Assembly: GCF_029633865.1 (NCBI RefSeq)
Contig: NC_079220.1
Span: forward strand, 56,450,477 to 56,514,476
Length of the DNA: 64,000 bases
DNA from: Lampris incognitus
Lineage: Eukaryota > Chordata > Actinopteri > Lampriformes > Lampridae
Direction: 5' to 3'
In this document: positions 25,020 through 55,039 of the stretch, piece after piece
How positions within the stretch are numbered: position 1 is the stretch's first letter
How the letters are laid out: every line of letters starts with the position of its first letter
Made by a program: the position numbers and the translations under genes
The notes under the pieces: generated by a model
Database searches by the model: none
Told to the model about the DNA's origin: nothing
What the model saw: only the letters and a program-made list of their open reading frames with translations

Positions 25020-25165
25020 AAACAATCATTCTCAGGCATTCAGGCAATTAGCGTTAATCAGCCATGCACTGGCTTAGCGGGCAGCCATATTGATTTCAGG
25101 GCTAATCTAGAAAAAGCTTAATGACATGGCAATTAAAGTGCTCCAGTGTGTGAATTACACCTATG
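25020..25165. promoter_or_regulatory. Candidate conserved non-coding element
   Basis: Unique-looking AT-rich block dense in homeodomain-type cores (CAATTA, GTTAATC, CTTAATG, CAATTAA) between a (CCCTCT)n tract and the probable septin 3' end. No ORF. Function is inference. Confidence 0.25.
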
Positions 25166-25394
25166 ATTAAATACTGTTGGGATCCACTGTGGTGGAAAAT
25201 TATCCTGGGGATTTCTGGGGAGCACATATACATTTATAGGATGTGAGCTGTATTCACAGTCTCTAAATTCAGATTGTTTATTTAGCCTTCTCTGCAAAAC
25301 CTGGCGAAAGGAAGGAACAAGGTATATTTTTCAAAGTAAAAAAAGTCTCTTCAAAGCGAAAAATCTAAGAAAATGAATATTTACAACTTTAATC

Positions 25395-25757
25395 TTTATT
25401 TCTTTAAAATAACAATGATATCAAAGGCAAAAAATCTGTTATTATTAATAAGACCGGTACAAAAATGTATCAGAACACAGAGGAATATACAGAGCATGAC
25501 AACAGCGTTGGAAGTTAGCCTAGCCTAGCCTATATATGCTTCAAACAAAGACCTTGGGTATACTATAGAAGACAGAAGAGAAGAGCGGATGGTACTGGGA
25601 CAGTGGGACTTTGTTTCCAGATAAACAAGAGGAAAGGGACGATGACACTCTGTCACTTTTGCCTAATTGGCATCAACACACCTGCTCTCCTTCCAGTTTC
25701 AATCACCAAGCGAGCAAACAGTCTCCAATAAATAAGGCACTATGGTAGGCCCAAGAA

Positions 25758-25792
<35 letters not shown>

Positions 25793-25797
25793 ATATC

Positions 25798-25850
<53 letters not shown>

Positions 25851-26819
25851 ATTCTGCATTGGTGGATTGCAATTGAAGTCAAATGTTCACATCTTATATT
25901 GTGCATTGATACTATTAATCTTAAATCACTCTTAAGGTATTTCTATTTAAACAATAATATTTGTGACTTGGAATCAAAAGGGCATCGAGGGGATAAGATA
26001 TTCATATATCTGACATTAACAAATGTATACTGTAGCAGTCAAAAAAAAAAAACAATGCTAGTGAGGAAAAAGGGTAAAATTCAAAACACGAATTTTGCTA
26101 CTTTGCTAAGCAGCTCTTTGTCTTATACTGTTCATCATGGGAGGACAATTGTGTTATGCTCCAGAACACAGACAGTTAAGTCACATATTAGCAAAGCACA
26201 GACCAGCCTCTACCAATATGCCTTCAACAACGTAATTATACGGTTCTCCTCAAGTGCAATACTGTGCAACACCTTATTCCAAACAAGTTGCCACAACCTC
26301 ATGGAAATCCTGCTGTGGGATTTTTCCAGCACAGATTCTGTGATAGCCTGCTGAACATCAGTTCAGATAAGGTTCAAAACTAAAAGATAAACATGCTACT
26401 GATTGAGGCACCTCTGAAATTTGCAGCATATCAGTAATGTTTGGCAGACACAGAGCTCTTGTACAGTAAATGAAAAAACGGGAGGTTCATGCTGTAAGGG
26501 TGTGGAGCAGGTACAAACAAACTGTGGCCCACAGATGAATATCGAACCTCCCCCTGCTTTCGTCAACTACAGCGGAGGAGCATATCATGTGGAAGTGAGG
26601 CAATGAATGCGATGACAGTCTGTTCAGCCGCCTGAACATCACAAAAACAAAATCCCTCCGGCAGGCTTTCAGTTTGTCTCTCCCACCTGTGTGCTGGGGG
26701 CTTGGCACTTGAGGCAAGGATGGAGGACAGGATGGGGTAGAGGGCTGTTGACAGAGGTCAAAGGCTCATGGGATGTGGTAGTGTTTTGTGCAGAGGGGAG
26801 GAAGGGCAAGAGGTGGTGT
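25395..26819 (-). other. Probable 3' UTR of septin 9
   Basis: Follows the TAA at 26,820-26,822. The first plausible minus-strand AATAAA near a likely end lies at about 25,395-25,400; another is at about 25,277. The interval has no competing gene and includes a (TG)n(TA)n(TG)n tract at 25,761-25,849. The true polyadenylation site is not provable from sequence alone. Confidence 0.4.
25761..25849. repeat. Compound (TG)n(TA)n(TG)n microsatellite
   Basis: TG tract, short TA tract, then a second TG tract. Confidence 0.95.
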
Positions 26820-44049
<17,230 letters not shown>

Positions 44050-44634
44050 CTGGGCAGAGAGATGGAGATAGGGAGAGGATGATGGAGGACATGGGTCAGT
44101 GTGTGGTTTGGAAAGATTGAGAGAACTACAATGTGTGTGTGGGATGGGGTGGGGGGGGGTGATGGGAAGACAGGAAGGGAGGATGGAGAGAGGAGGAAAT
44201 GAGCAAAGTATGAGTCGGTGGGGATGGAAAGGGGGTATGGACAAGTGCTAAAGTAGGGCAAGGAAGTCGTAAAGAGGGTGGGACAGAAATATGTCCGAGC
44301 AAATCAAGGGTGGAAAAGCTCCCATTGCCATCTTTTCATAGAAACAGAACCCTATGGGAACACACCCACATTATAAAAGTTTTTACAGGCTCAAGCCATC
44401 AAATGTCCATTCCAACTGCCCATATCCCACTCACAGTTCACCTCGATGGGCGGTACCAAAATTACAGCATCAGCCAGTTCGTGATCCACTGAAATCCCTA
44501 CACATACTAAGAGTTGGCATGTCGCTGCCTCATCATATCTATCTGCACATTGAGCAACTGGACCCGAAATGGCTGAGGGACACTGGTTATTTAACTGTCC
44601 CAAGAAAAAAAACCACATATAGAATATATTAAAT

Positions 44635-45405
44635 GTAAATTATCTCAATCTACTGCTATTCTTTACAAAACAAGGGATCTGCTGAATAGGAAATGTTTGT
44701 GTATATTTTGTTGTTCAGTGATAACGCCACGGCTGTCATACTGTGTTGAGGTTTGGAGAAATGTTTATAAAACAAGTATAGAGCCTATAATTAAACATCA
44801 GAAAAGAGCTATTAGAATAATAAATAAAGCCCATTACTGTGAATCTACTAATCTATTATTTATACAGTCCTGCACCTTAAAACTCTTAGATATTGTGTAT
44901 TTAAAAACATTGGAAATACTTTATCGAGCTACAAGTAAAAGCCTTCCTGTTTGTATCCAGCAACTTTTTAAATTAAGAGAACTATAATTTAAGAGGGTTG
45001 TGTATTTTTGAAACGTGTAAAGTGAGAAGCAGTGTAAAATACAGATGTGTTGCGGTTTTGGGAGTCAAGCTATGGAATGGTCTTAATGATAAGTTGAAAT
45101 TGTGTAGCTCGCTGCTGAGTTCCAGAAAATCTTTAAAATGTAAAATAATTAAGGATTACAACTTCGTATACATTTTTAATTTTTTCTTCCTTTTGTAACG
45201 CTGATATTCTAGGTTAACTTAAGGACTGTACAGGACAGGCAACAGTAAGCCTTGGGCTTCAGCCGATTCCTTTTTCGGTCATTGATTGATTGAGTTTTGT
45301 TGTGTATGATGGACTGATGTAAATATGTATGACAATGTTTTTTTCCTCTCTGCCTGTTGCATATGAATACAAATGTATGACCGCAATAAATCACTCATTC
45401 ATTCA
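44635..45405 (+). pseudogene. CR1/Rex1-like LINE 3' end
   Basis: Open stretches encode 'LSYCVEVWRNVYKTSIEPII', 'KHQKRAIRIINKAHYCESTN' and 'VKLWNGLNDKLKLCSSLLSS', the usual C-terminal region of CR1-group reverse transcriptases. One frameshift/stop lies near 44,990. A 3' UTR with AATAAA at about 45,385 and a short (ATTC) tail follow. 5'-truncated, as is typical of LINEs. Confidence 0.8.
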
Positions 45406-45689
45406 AAACAAACAATTCTGAGTAACGGAGTCTAACATTCGCCTGTTTGCCCACTTCTTAACTCAAGAACACAAATGGAAACCCTTTGATGGTAAAACCC
45501 AGGTTATTTCCTGATATTATACCACAAAAGAAAAGAAAACTGTAAAAACTATACCCTTAACTTTGTGAAAAACTCTCCCAAAGACCGTGGCTATTTGCAC
45601 AGGATGAGACACGGCACTCGCTATGCATACGAGTAGCATAGGGTCACTGTGTGGAATGCTGCAGAATGCGTTTATGTGATGGGTCTGTG

Positions 45690-46085
45690 TGGTGTTTGAG
45701 ACGCAAGACCCATCACATGTTCAATAAGCCACAAACGTCAACTTTAATGTGAAGACCCATCACATGTTCATTAAGACACAAACATCAACGTTAATGTGAA
45801 GACCCATCACATGTTCATTAAGACACAAACACCAACTTTATTCTGAAGACCCACCACATGTTCATTAAGACACAAACGCCAACGTTAATGTGAAGACCCA
45901 TCACATGTTCATTAAGACACAAACATCAACTTTAATGTGAATACCCACCACATGTTCATTAAGACACAAACATCAACGTTAATCTGAAGACCCATCACAT
46001 GTTCATTAAGACACAAACATCAGCTTTAACCTAAAGACCCATCATATGTTCAAGAAACCACAAACACCAACTTTAATCTGAAGAC
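45690..46085. repeat. Minisatellite, 47-bp unit, about 8 copies
   Basis: The unit combines 'gacccatcacatgttcatta', 'agacacaaacatcaac' and 'gttaatgtgaa'. Diverged at the ends. Confidence 0.93.
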
Positions 46086-46166
46086 ACTGAAATGCTGATG
46101 GTTACCAGTGTGTATGTGGATAGTGGTTGTAACTCAGCTTAATCATGTACACAGACAATGTTGGTG

Positions 46167-46168
<2 letters not shown>

Positions 46169-46254
<86 letters not shown>

Positions 46255-46256
46255 GA
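46169..46256. repeat. (CA)n microsatellite
   Basis: About 43 CA units with one AA interruption. Confidence 0.96.
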
Positions 46257-47689
46257 GTATATGCAGCTGCTACCCCTCATAGGGCCTCCCGTTCCTCTTT
46301 TTCCAACCCCCCCATCCAGTGTTAGTGTCCTGTTGATGAGGGAGTGGAAAAGAGCACGATCACTGGGGCTGAAACCTGAGCCGCTCACACTGCTAGTGGC
46401 CCTACACTGCTGTTCACCATCCCTGACCAACACACACAACACACAAACATGTTTGAGATTGTGCATTGATGAAAGCGGTGGCCATGGTCACATACAGGCC
46501 CATCCTTTCCTTGGTTTAATCGTATACCTTACCATTACACACACAATCACACAAACACACACGTACACACAATCACACAAACACACACACGAAGAAAGAG
46601 AAGAGGACTGTCAGCTCCCCTTGGAGTGGTCAGGGCAGGCAGCCAAGAATTTAACAGCAGTTGGATTCCAGCACAGGCTCAGAAACATGGGTCTGCTGTG
46701 CACAGACACAAACAGCAAAAACACAAGGAGAAGAAAAGCAGACAACCAGCCAGCTCAGTTCACGTCTGCACTGCTGCGCAGAACAACACGGCTGTGGGTA
46801 GAAACTAAATCCTTGTTTGAAGTCAAGTTAACTTCACACTGACTGTGTGTACTATTAGGAAATAACTTCATGGGACGCAGCAGTGCAATGGGCAGAAGCA
46901 AAATTCTGGTTATGTTCCACGCTCAACGTGAAGCCCTACTTTTATGGTGTTTCATCATTTCAACTGTGTGCACGAGTATGCAAGTGAAACAGAGACCCAC
47001 CTATGGAAGCAGCTCTCGTGGCCTCCTCCACCACTTCCCCATCCTGTTCCAGCAATCAGTCAGCAACTTGGTGCAGACCCCTCCAGCTCTCCTCTCTGAC
47101 CATCCCTGCTTTTCTCTTCATCTCAGCCTCTCCCCATCCCCTCTCAGATCCTGCCCCAGGTTCTCCCTTTAAAATCTTATCTGTTCCTTCATTCCCCAAA
47201 TGCCTGGGTTCCACCTTTCCTTTGTCACTCCTTTTTTACCTTACTTGTTTCCCCTTTTGACTCCTTCTGTTTGAGTCTCCTTCACCCTCATCTATCACTC
47301 TTTTTGGCTTTTATCTTTAAACAAGGCAACTGTTCTCCAGTTTTGCTTCCACCCCTTCTTCGTTGTCTTTCTCCAAACGATTTTGGCTTTTGAGTGAGTT
47401 TCCCTCCATTTTGCCCCCTTCATCCCCTTTTCCCCTCTGCTGGCTACATCTGATCCGTCCATTCATTCCTTTCATTTCTCCTGTCTTCCACTTCTGGTCT
47501 GCGACCCACTTTGCTATGCCAGCTATGTGTTGTAAGCAGAGATGCTAGCTAGCGGCTAGCACATCTTGGCAGGTAAGGCTACAATAGGGCTTATCCTGAG
47601 ACAGGAGAGGAACATTAAAAATAAATGAATAAATAAAAAAATAATCAAAGAATTTGGATAGAAAATGATTGGGGTCACTGGTAGTGGTG
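46257..47689. other. Unassigned upstream sequence
   Basis: CT-rich stretch at 47,080-47,480; open frames here are low-complexity. No septin exon could be recognised. Confidence 0.4.
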
Positions 47690-49250
47690 GCTCATGCCAA
47701 ATTTCTCGGGGGGTGGGGGTGGGGGGACAATTGTTGTGATGATGCTAGGGTGACCCATTCAATGGGTAAATAAACCTAAGTCAGCTAGCTAACTTGACAT
47801 TGTCACATTGCATTGTACAATTTGTTTTGTCTGATCACCTCATGTAGCAATACCACCAATAACCCCTAGATGACAACATAAGACAAGGATTGTTCCTTAG
47901 GCTAAATACTGTACAAAGTATTTGTGGACAGCTACATCCAGGAGTTCGTTGTAAGTGTCTTGAATAAAATTGTGGCTCTACAATGCCTGAATAATCCACT
48001 GTGGTCATCAACAGATAAATTTTCATCCGTCAGTTTGCCCTCCAAATACCTTTGAATGTGAAGAGAGACCTGCTTGACCATTAATAAAAAAAAAAGGTCT
48101 TTACTCTCACAATCATCATCATCATCAAGTCGAGTATCCTCGGATGACTCTCACAATAACCTGATTCAAGTCTTAATCGGTTAGTCTTGCTGTCATCAGA
48201 AAGCCAGGCTAACTCAAGCACTCCACAAACCTTCACACAGTTGATAAGATGGGCTGGGATGTGGCGGTTCTTGCTCTTGCTCACCTCATTGTTGTGATGA
48301 TGCTCAGCTATCCTGCAGCTCTCATCCAACTGTGTGGCAATGTTGACCCCCCCCCTCCCTGAACGCCAAAAGTTTCAGGCAACTGTGCATATGCATCTTC
48401 GATGTTACATGATTTTTCACCTTCTCCGAGGGATGATGTATGTCGGTGACACCCATAGTTGTCCAAGCAACCAGGCGGCTTTATAACAACAGATATAGAA
48501 AGTTACATTTTTGGAGAAACTCACAAAAGCTGAAATTCCAAATAATTTACACCTGATGTTGTCTAGTCATAGATCGGAGCCTACATGTCCCAAAGAAGTT
48601 GTGGCTATTCAGAAGGTTAATGTCTTGGCATAGAGCTGATTAGATCTGTCCCCAGTAACTGCATTTAATTCCAATAAGTTATCAGTAAAATGTTCAATGT
48701 TCTCACATTTATAACAAACGAAATTTCATGAAAACTGGTTCGGAATTAAGCGAGGTAACGTTGATTTTGTAGTGAAATCTGCATCTCTCAATACACATTG
48801 TATTTGTTTACTAGCAGAACTTGACCGCCCAAATATGGCAGATGCGTGGCTGCATAGCGGCGACATACAGCAGTGGCCAATGAGGTATGGCTGGTTGTCC
48901 CGGTTATGTATGACAAAAACACATGAGTGGAAGCCCTCCCAGAACCAAGAGAGATTGCACCGCAGTGCCTGCAGTTCAGATCGGGGGGGGGGGGGATTAC
49001 CTGATCATGAAAGTGTATCAGAGCGATCTGGGCGATCTTCAACCAGACTGAAATCACCTGAAAGGGGCGGTACTCCATGGGACACGACTTGAGGCTGATT
49101 GGACGGTGATATTCAGAAGCAGTAAAACTGTCTAGAGCAGTCACAGTTAGTGTAACACCATGGTAGAATGCGACAGGAAAAAAAATCCCCCTCCCTTTTC
49201 CCTTTGGTGGTGTGTCGCCCAAACACCCTAAGGGACAAACCAATCATGGT
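47690..49250 (-). mobile_element. Second, more decayed hAT (ZMYM1-like) relic
   Basis: At 48,140-48,330 the minus strand encodes 'HHNNEVSKSKNRHIPAHLIN' and 'CVKVCGVLELAWLSDDSKTN', which resembles the segment before the DUF4371 region of ZMYM1-type transposases. No catalytic core or hATC motif survives and the termini are uncertain. It seems distinct from the 29-32 kb element. Confidence 0.4.
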
Positions 49251-49584
49251 CATCGAATACTGTTAAAAGACTGGCTTTTAGTCAAATAGTAGTAAAATAG
49301 TACAGGATGCATGGTTTATAAAACAATAGCTATTAATAGTTAATAGCCAGATTGACCTGGCCATGTCTCAGGCCACTGATTCTTTGTTTAGTATTGCACC
49401 TGTAGGGGTTCACCTCTGATGTCCTGGTTTCTTCAAGGTCCCTAGGGTATATATAGGGTATTATCACATGTATTGCCATTGAACAGAGGTAGCCATTATT
49501 TTCACAACCTGTCTGGTCCATTTAAAGAGTGGGAAACATACACTAATCTCCTGATGTTTGTGCATCTCTTGCATTTCAACCAGC

Positions 49585-49735
49585 TGTGTGTGTGTGTGTG
49601 TGTGTGTGTGTGAGTGAGTGAGTGAGTGAGTGAGTGAGTGAGTGAGTGAGTGAGTGAGTCAGAGAGAGCATAAGAGAGGTAGAAAGAGAGAGAGCATGAG
49701 AGAGGGAGAGCATGAGAGAGTGAGAGAGAGAGATT
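49585..49735. repeat. (GT)n(GAGT)n(GA)n tract
   Basis: GT units, then about 13 GAGT units, then a GAGA-rich, 'gcatgagagag'-repeated segment. Confidence 0.93.
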
Positions 49736-49794
49736 TACTGTCAGAGATATTTACTGTCAATTACTGTCAGTTGCTGTTCAAGTGCTGTTCTATG

Positions 49795-49972
49795 TTTCTG
49801 CCAGATCAATGTATTTCTTTTTTCTGTTTGTTTGTTTGTTAGTTAGTTTGTTTGTTTTTAGTTCTCTGTTGACCTGTTTTGCTTTGGCAACATTGTAATT
49901 AATACAGTCATGCCAATAAAGCATCATTGAATTGAATTGAATTGAATTGAATTGAATTGAATTGAATTGAGA
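49795..49972 (+). mobile_element. Non-LTR retrotransposon 3' tail with (ATTGA)n
   Basis: 'ttggcaacattgtaatta', 'cagtcatgccaataaagc' and about nine ATTGA units form a typical 3' UTR end with polyadenylation-like AATAAA and a short tandem tail. No coding part present. Confidence 0.6.
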
Positions 49973-51363
49973 GAGCATAAGCGAGAGATCATGAGAGAGA
50001 GAGAGCATAAGCGAGAGATCATGAGAGAGAAAGCATGAGAGAGAGAGACTGTGTCTGCTGCATCTCAATTGTCTGGCTTCCACAACAACGGAAACATCAT
50101 TAGTTGTCCATGTTGAACGTACTCAGGTCTAGTTAGTGTCAAACACTGTGAACTACATGGCAAATAAGCAACACACAAATGCACACAAGCTTTGCCATGC
50201 CAAGCATACTGATCTCTATCTCAACCTAAAAAAAGACAGTAAATCTCCTTCCTTACTTGCAGTGAAAGTTGTTTAGTTCAGTGGTTGTTAATCCAGCCCC
50301 TGAGGACCTAACTGAGAACCACTGATCTAGTTGATATGGCTAAATCATACATCCAATAATGGTGCAACGTTGATGGAAAACTGTCAGGATTCAAGCAAAA
50401 CACAGTCAACATTTTTTCCCTCAATACTACCACAATGTTTAAAAAATGAATGAAAATAATTTTCTATCTAGTTAGATGTTGACATCTCCTAAACTGACAC
50501 ACCTCATTAACCATGATAGCACCCTCATCTATTGAACAAAAATAATTTCCAATTAAAGAAAATGTCCTCATAGTGATACGGCCAAAGTCTGAGATCCAGA
50601 AGCAATCTTATTATTGGACACCTGGAGTCACCGTCCAGTTATCAGACAGAAGTGGTGGTTAACATTTTAGCATTCGGCACTAAACTGTCTTCCACCGCTT
50701 GCTGGGAGAGGTGCTTGTTGGGAGAGATGCTTGGGAACTACCATGGTTCTTAGTCAGCGAACCGCTAAACACAGGTGTCAGGAGACAGCCAGTTGGAGCA
50801 CAATCCTATAAACATTGAATGACATCTGACCTCCACATGAGAACTGTCTGGCCTTAGAAGAGCAACAGCTGGAGAACATTACCTCAACCTTATATACAGA
50901 CAGAGAAAGTCCAAATACCATACTGGCTGAAACAAATATAGACTTAACCTGGGCCACAAAGGGACTAGCACAGACCAAATCTGAATACGATGGAGCTAAT
51001 TCATTATAGGCTTAGCGTGTGTGTCTCTGTTTGAATGCAAACGTTCTCGTATACATCAACGGATGTGGTTTCCCTCAGGTTGTTGCCTTATACGGACATG
51101 CAAAGCCATGTGAGTAAAACCAGCAAGTGAACTGTCATCCTGCACTTTAGATGAAACTACACAATTACATGTCATCTCAAGACAGTAATCGTCAGTGAGA
51201 ACCCTCTGGCCGGATTTACAACCATGTGAAAGTCCTATAAAGCGTAAAGAAAGGTCTTAATTGCGCAGGTTTGTTCTGTTGTACTGCTATATTAATATCA
51301 CAATTAGCAAGACCATGTGGTTCACAGATTGGATGTCATGAAGAGGTAGTACTGCTGTGCACC
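49973..51363. other. Unassigned; short palindromic scrap at about 50,280-50,330
   Basis: 'cagtggttgttaatccag' with 'ctgagaaccactg' is a small remnant of a palindromic MITE. No gene. Confidence 0.35.
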
Positions 51364-53098
51364 AATTGTTAATTACTAATTGTACCAATTTCTTTCCATC
51401 TGGCAAGGGTATGATGGCGCCTGTGTTTGTTAATTATTAATTGTACCAATTGCTTTCCATCTGGTGGGGATATGATGGCGCCTGTGTTTGGCTTTGCCGC
51501 CGCCCAGCTGTCCTGTTGTATCTTTCCTGTCCTGTGTGTTGCTCTGTTAGTTCTTGTTTGTCAATGATGGACTTGCTGCTCGGGTGTATGATCGCCAGAC
51601 TCTCCTGTTCATCAGAGCGTCTGTGGTGGATCAGGGTGCTACCACTCCGTAGATTAGTTTCCCGCAATCTTCTTCGCCTATCTCCAAGTTGCCTTTTGTA
51701 GCCAAAATTTTTAGAAAAAGTGGTTGCCAAGCAGCTCCCAACTGCAATACACAAGAATAATACCATTGATAAGTTTTAGTCTGGCTTCCGCCAGTTGCAC
51801 TCAACAGCTACAGCTCTTCTTAAGAGTCTTGAATGATATCTTGGTGCATGGTGACACAGGAGATGGTCTGTGTTGATGCTGTTGGATGTCAGTGGAGCTG
51901 TTGATACTGTGGACCACCTTATCTTGGTTGAGAGACTTGGGCAGTGGGTGGGTATCTCTGGGTGAGCCCTGCAATGGTTCTCCTCCTACTTCTCTGATAG
52001 GAGTTTTGTTGTTTCTGTTGGCAGCTTTGCCTCCTCATCTGAAACTCTGTATTGTGGTGTGCCTCAAAGTTCAGTCCTTGGCCCCATTCTGTTTGCCTTG
52101 TATATGCTTCCCCTTGGACACAATAAGGCGATTTAAAAAATAACACCTATCCCTGCTACGCATATCATATCCAATTATACGTCTCATTTAAACCTCAAAA
52201 CTTAGCCAAATTGTCAGCTTTAAATAACTGCCTAAACACTATTAAAAGCTGGATGTCGTATGTTTTTTTTTTACAGCTAAATGCAGACAAAACAGAAATC
52301 CTTATTTCTGCCCCCCCTAGTCTTGTCCCTAAGATAAGGGATGGTCTGGGGTCTCTTGCCTCATTGGTTAAATACTCCATAAGAAATCTAGCTATCACTA
52401 TGAATTAGCAGGCTCTGACTCTGGAACAACATGTCAAGTGTTGCTCTTGTTTTTTTCCAGCTGAGAAACATTACAAAGCTCAGGCCTATTATGTCTCAAG
52501 CAGAGATGGAAATGTTAATTCATGCTTTTATATTGTCCCATCTTGACTACTGTAACTCCCTTTTCACCTGCCTCAGCAAAACATACCTGGATCATTTACA
52601 AGTGGTCCAAAATGCTGCTGCTAAACTCTTGATCAGGTCCTCCAAAAGGTCTGCGACACCAATTCTGATCGCGCTTCACTGGCTTCCCATCAAATTCAAA
52701 GTTCTTGTGATCACATATAGAGCTCTGCATGGTCAAGCACCTGACTACATTAGAGATCTACTGCAGCCCTATGTCACCAGTCGGTCTCTAAGGTAATTTG
52801 ATCAGGGTTTGCTGGTTGTTGGTCGATATAGGTTTAAATCTAAAGGAGACTGTGCTTTTGAGGTTGTGGCTCCTAAATTTTAGAACTGTCTCCCTTTGGA
52901 CTTACGATCTGTGGACACCTTTAAAAAGCAGCTCAAGACCCATTTGATTAGACTTGGCTTTGTTTAATTTTTCTATTTACCATTTATTTTTGTTTTTATT
53001 GTGTTTCATGTCTGTATGTTTATGCTTTATTTCCTCTATAAAGCACTCTGTCACGTCTCTGCTCTCAAAGGTGCTATATAAATAAAGTTACTTACTTT
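51364..53098 (+). pseudogene. L2-like LINE relic with internal deletion
   Basis: The start carries a tandem duplication of about 63 bp (51,364-51,490). 'LLFIRASVVDQGATTP' (about 51,600) is from the front of the ORF. After a jump, the reverse transcriptase continues: 'FLEKVVAKQL', 'SGFRQLHSTATALLKSLE', 'VSGAVDTVDHLILVERLGQW', '[20 protein letters not shown]', then 'HAFILSHLDYCNSLFTCLSK'. The YADD region is lost or mutated. The 3' end 'ggtgctatataaataaagtt' is the L2 style. Many stops and frameshifts. Confidence 0.85.
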
Positions 53099-54941
53099 CC
53101 AGGTACTGAAAGTATGTGCCATACAACATGTCAAGTCCTACGGTCCTGGCCCTCTGTTAAAAAAGATATTTTCCCAGGGGAAAAGGTCCAGTTATGGGAA
53201 CTAGGTGTAAGCAATAGGCTAAGTTTTGACTGAGTTTGCAAGAAAACAAAATTAATTTTAGGAACTGGAAAACGGAGAATGAGTCACTGGACACTGCAGT
53301 GATCCTGTTTTCAATTACAGACAATAAAGATCTTTTTCAGTCGTTGCAGCAGTATTGGATTGCTTGGGTTGTAAATACATCCAGCAGTCTTCTATAACAC
53401 AGAATCATGTGAGAGTTGGGGAGAGAAAAAGGAGGCACACGCAGAGAAGGAGGAGGTAGAAACAACAAGATTGTAGATGGGAAGGAGGGGGGAGAAAAGA
53501 GGAGAAATTAGAAGAGGCAGGATGGAGGAGCATAGAGTTTAAGATGGGAGAAAGATAGACAGGAGCGACTAGAGTGGAAAACAAGGAGAAAAGTAAAGTT
53601 TATGATTTATTCCACTTCTGGGACGAGGGCATTCCTCGTTAACCACACACAGGCCTCCAAAGAGGCAAATACAGTTCAAACCAGAAAGACATGTCTGTGT
53701 GTGCTGTATATGCCTTGTTCGAGAGTGCCATTCCAGACTGCGAGGCTATGAATAACAATCGAGAACGATTTCTTTGACTGTCACCCTGTGTTAAGGGCAA
53801 ATGAGGTCAAGAACACTTTTTCATTATTCCAGCTGTCCAGGGTGTTGATCTCAACACCAGTGAGCAGGTTGGAGGTCATGTTGCCAGTTTCTCTCTCAGA
53901 GAGGCGTTAGGTTGCTCACTTTATAACATACCTGTGCTTTGACCCTATGTGCTAAATAGCTTAGATGGCAAAGGAGGAATCCGGGGTGAAGAGAGAGTAC
54001 CAAGTATGGCTCAAACCTATTCAGAAGGCCAGCGTTTCAGCATATCCCTACTAACTTATCATCTGATAACTCTTTGCCTATTATAAGGCATTTCATTGTT
54101 ACACATGTTGGAACAATAGCATTTGCTGGCTCATTGCATTTTACAAAGCTGTAAATGAGTCGACAGGTAGGCTATTTGCCAGACCATCTCAAACAAACAT
54201 TAATGGACTCGTTCACTAAATGGGACATTTGCATCTTCACTCTGTTCCCAAAGCTTTTCATGGGCCCACTTTAAAACATCTGTTCCTTTCCCTACACTAG
54301 CATTCCCAGACAGTAGAGAAAAGAGAAGAGGAGGAGAACGAAGGCTGTAGATGAAATTAGACTATCTGACCCCTCTCTTCTGAACATGGCTCCATTTTAT
54401 CTGCAAGCTTGATTGTGACATGTTCCCCACACACATCCTTTTTTAAAAAAAAGGGATGTGTGTGGGTTCTTGAACATCTTTCTTGGTTAATTCTTCAAAA
54501 TTACTTTGAGCAATTCTACAGCATGTTTCTGATTAGGCATAATTCCCTTGAGGAAGAGGCAGATGGGACAAACCAAACAATCCAAGTATCGGAACTACAT
54601 CGAGCATCGTTTGGGTAGAATGGGCTATACATCTCTGCTCACTTACAGACATGAAATATGTCAGGCATTTCACTGCACCACTGACCTAAACAGCCCCCCT
54701 GAGCTGCACTAATTAAGTACAACAGACCCCCTAGGCTTAGGACAAAACCGGGAAGCAGATAGATGCACGTCATTTTTCTCACTCTCTTGACAGCGAATCG
54801 CTCAATAACAGTAGGGAAACTGGGATGGTGGCAGTGAAAACAAGGCCTGTTGCGTTAATACAAGTGTGTTTGTGTAGGAGGCTTTGTTCCCTGAGAGAAC
54901 TGTGGCCCCTGACCGCTGTCAGGCCCAATGTCACCTGGAAC

Positions 54942-54943
<2 letters not shown>
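53099..54943. other. Unassigned upstream sequence
   Basis: No exon recognised; purine-rich segment at 53,410-53,600. Confidence 0.4.
54425..54466. repeat. Inverted repeat around an A/T run
   Basis: 'ccccacacacatcc' and 'gggatgtgtgtggg' flank TTTTTTAAAAAAAA; a stem of about 19-20 bp is possible. Confidence 0.85.

Positions 54944-55038
<95 letters not shown>
54944..55038. repeat. (GT)n microsatellite
   Basis: About 47 uninterrupted GT units. Confidence 0.97.

Positions 55039-55039
<1 letters not shown>

Noticed and set aside
45690..46085. CRISPR-like array (regularly spaced repeats)
   Set aside because: The whole 47-bp unit is repeated, with no variable spacers, and the genome is vertebrate.
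47003..47548. Plus-strand Ser/Pro/Phe-rich open frames
   Set aside because: CT-rich intronic-style composition without splice or domain evidence.
48788..49243. 151-codon minus-strand frame as a gene
   Set aside because: No recognisable domain and it overlaps repeat-like sequence in the decayed hAT region.
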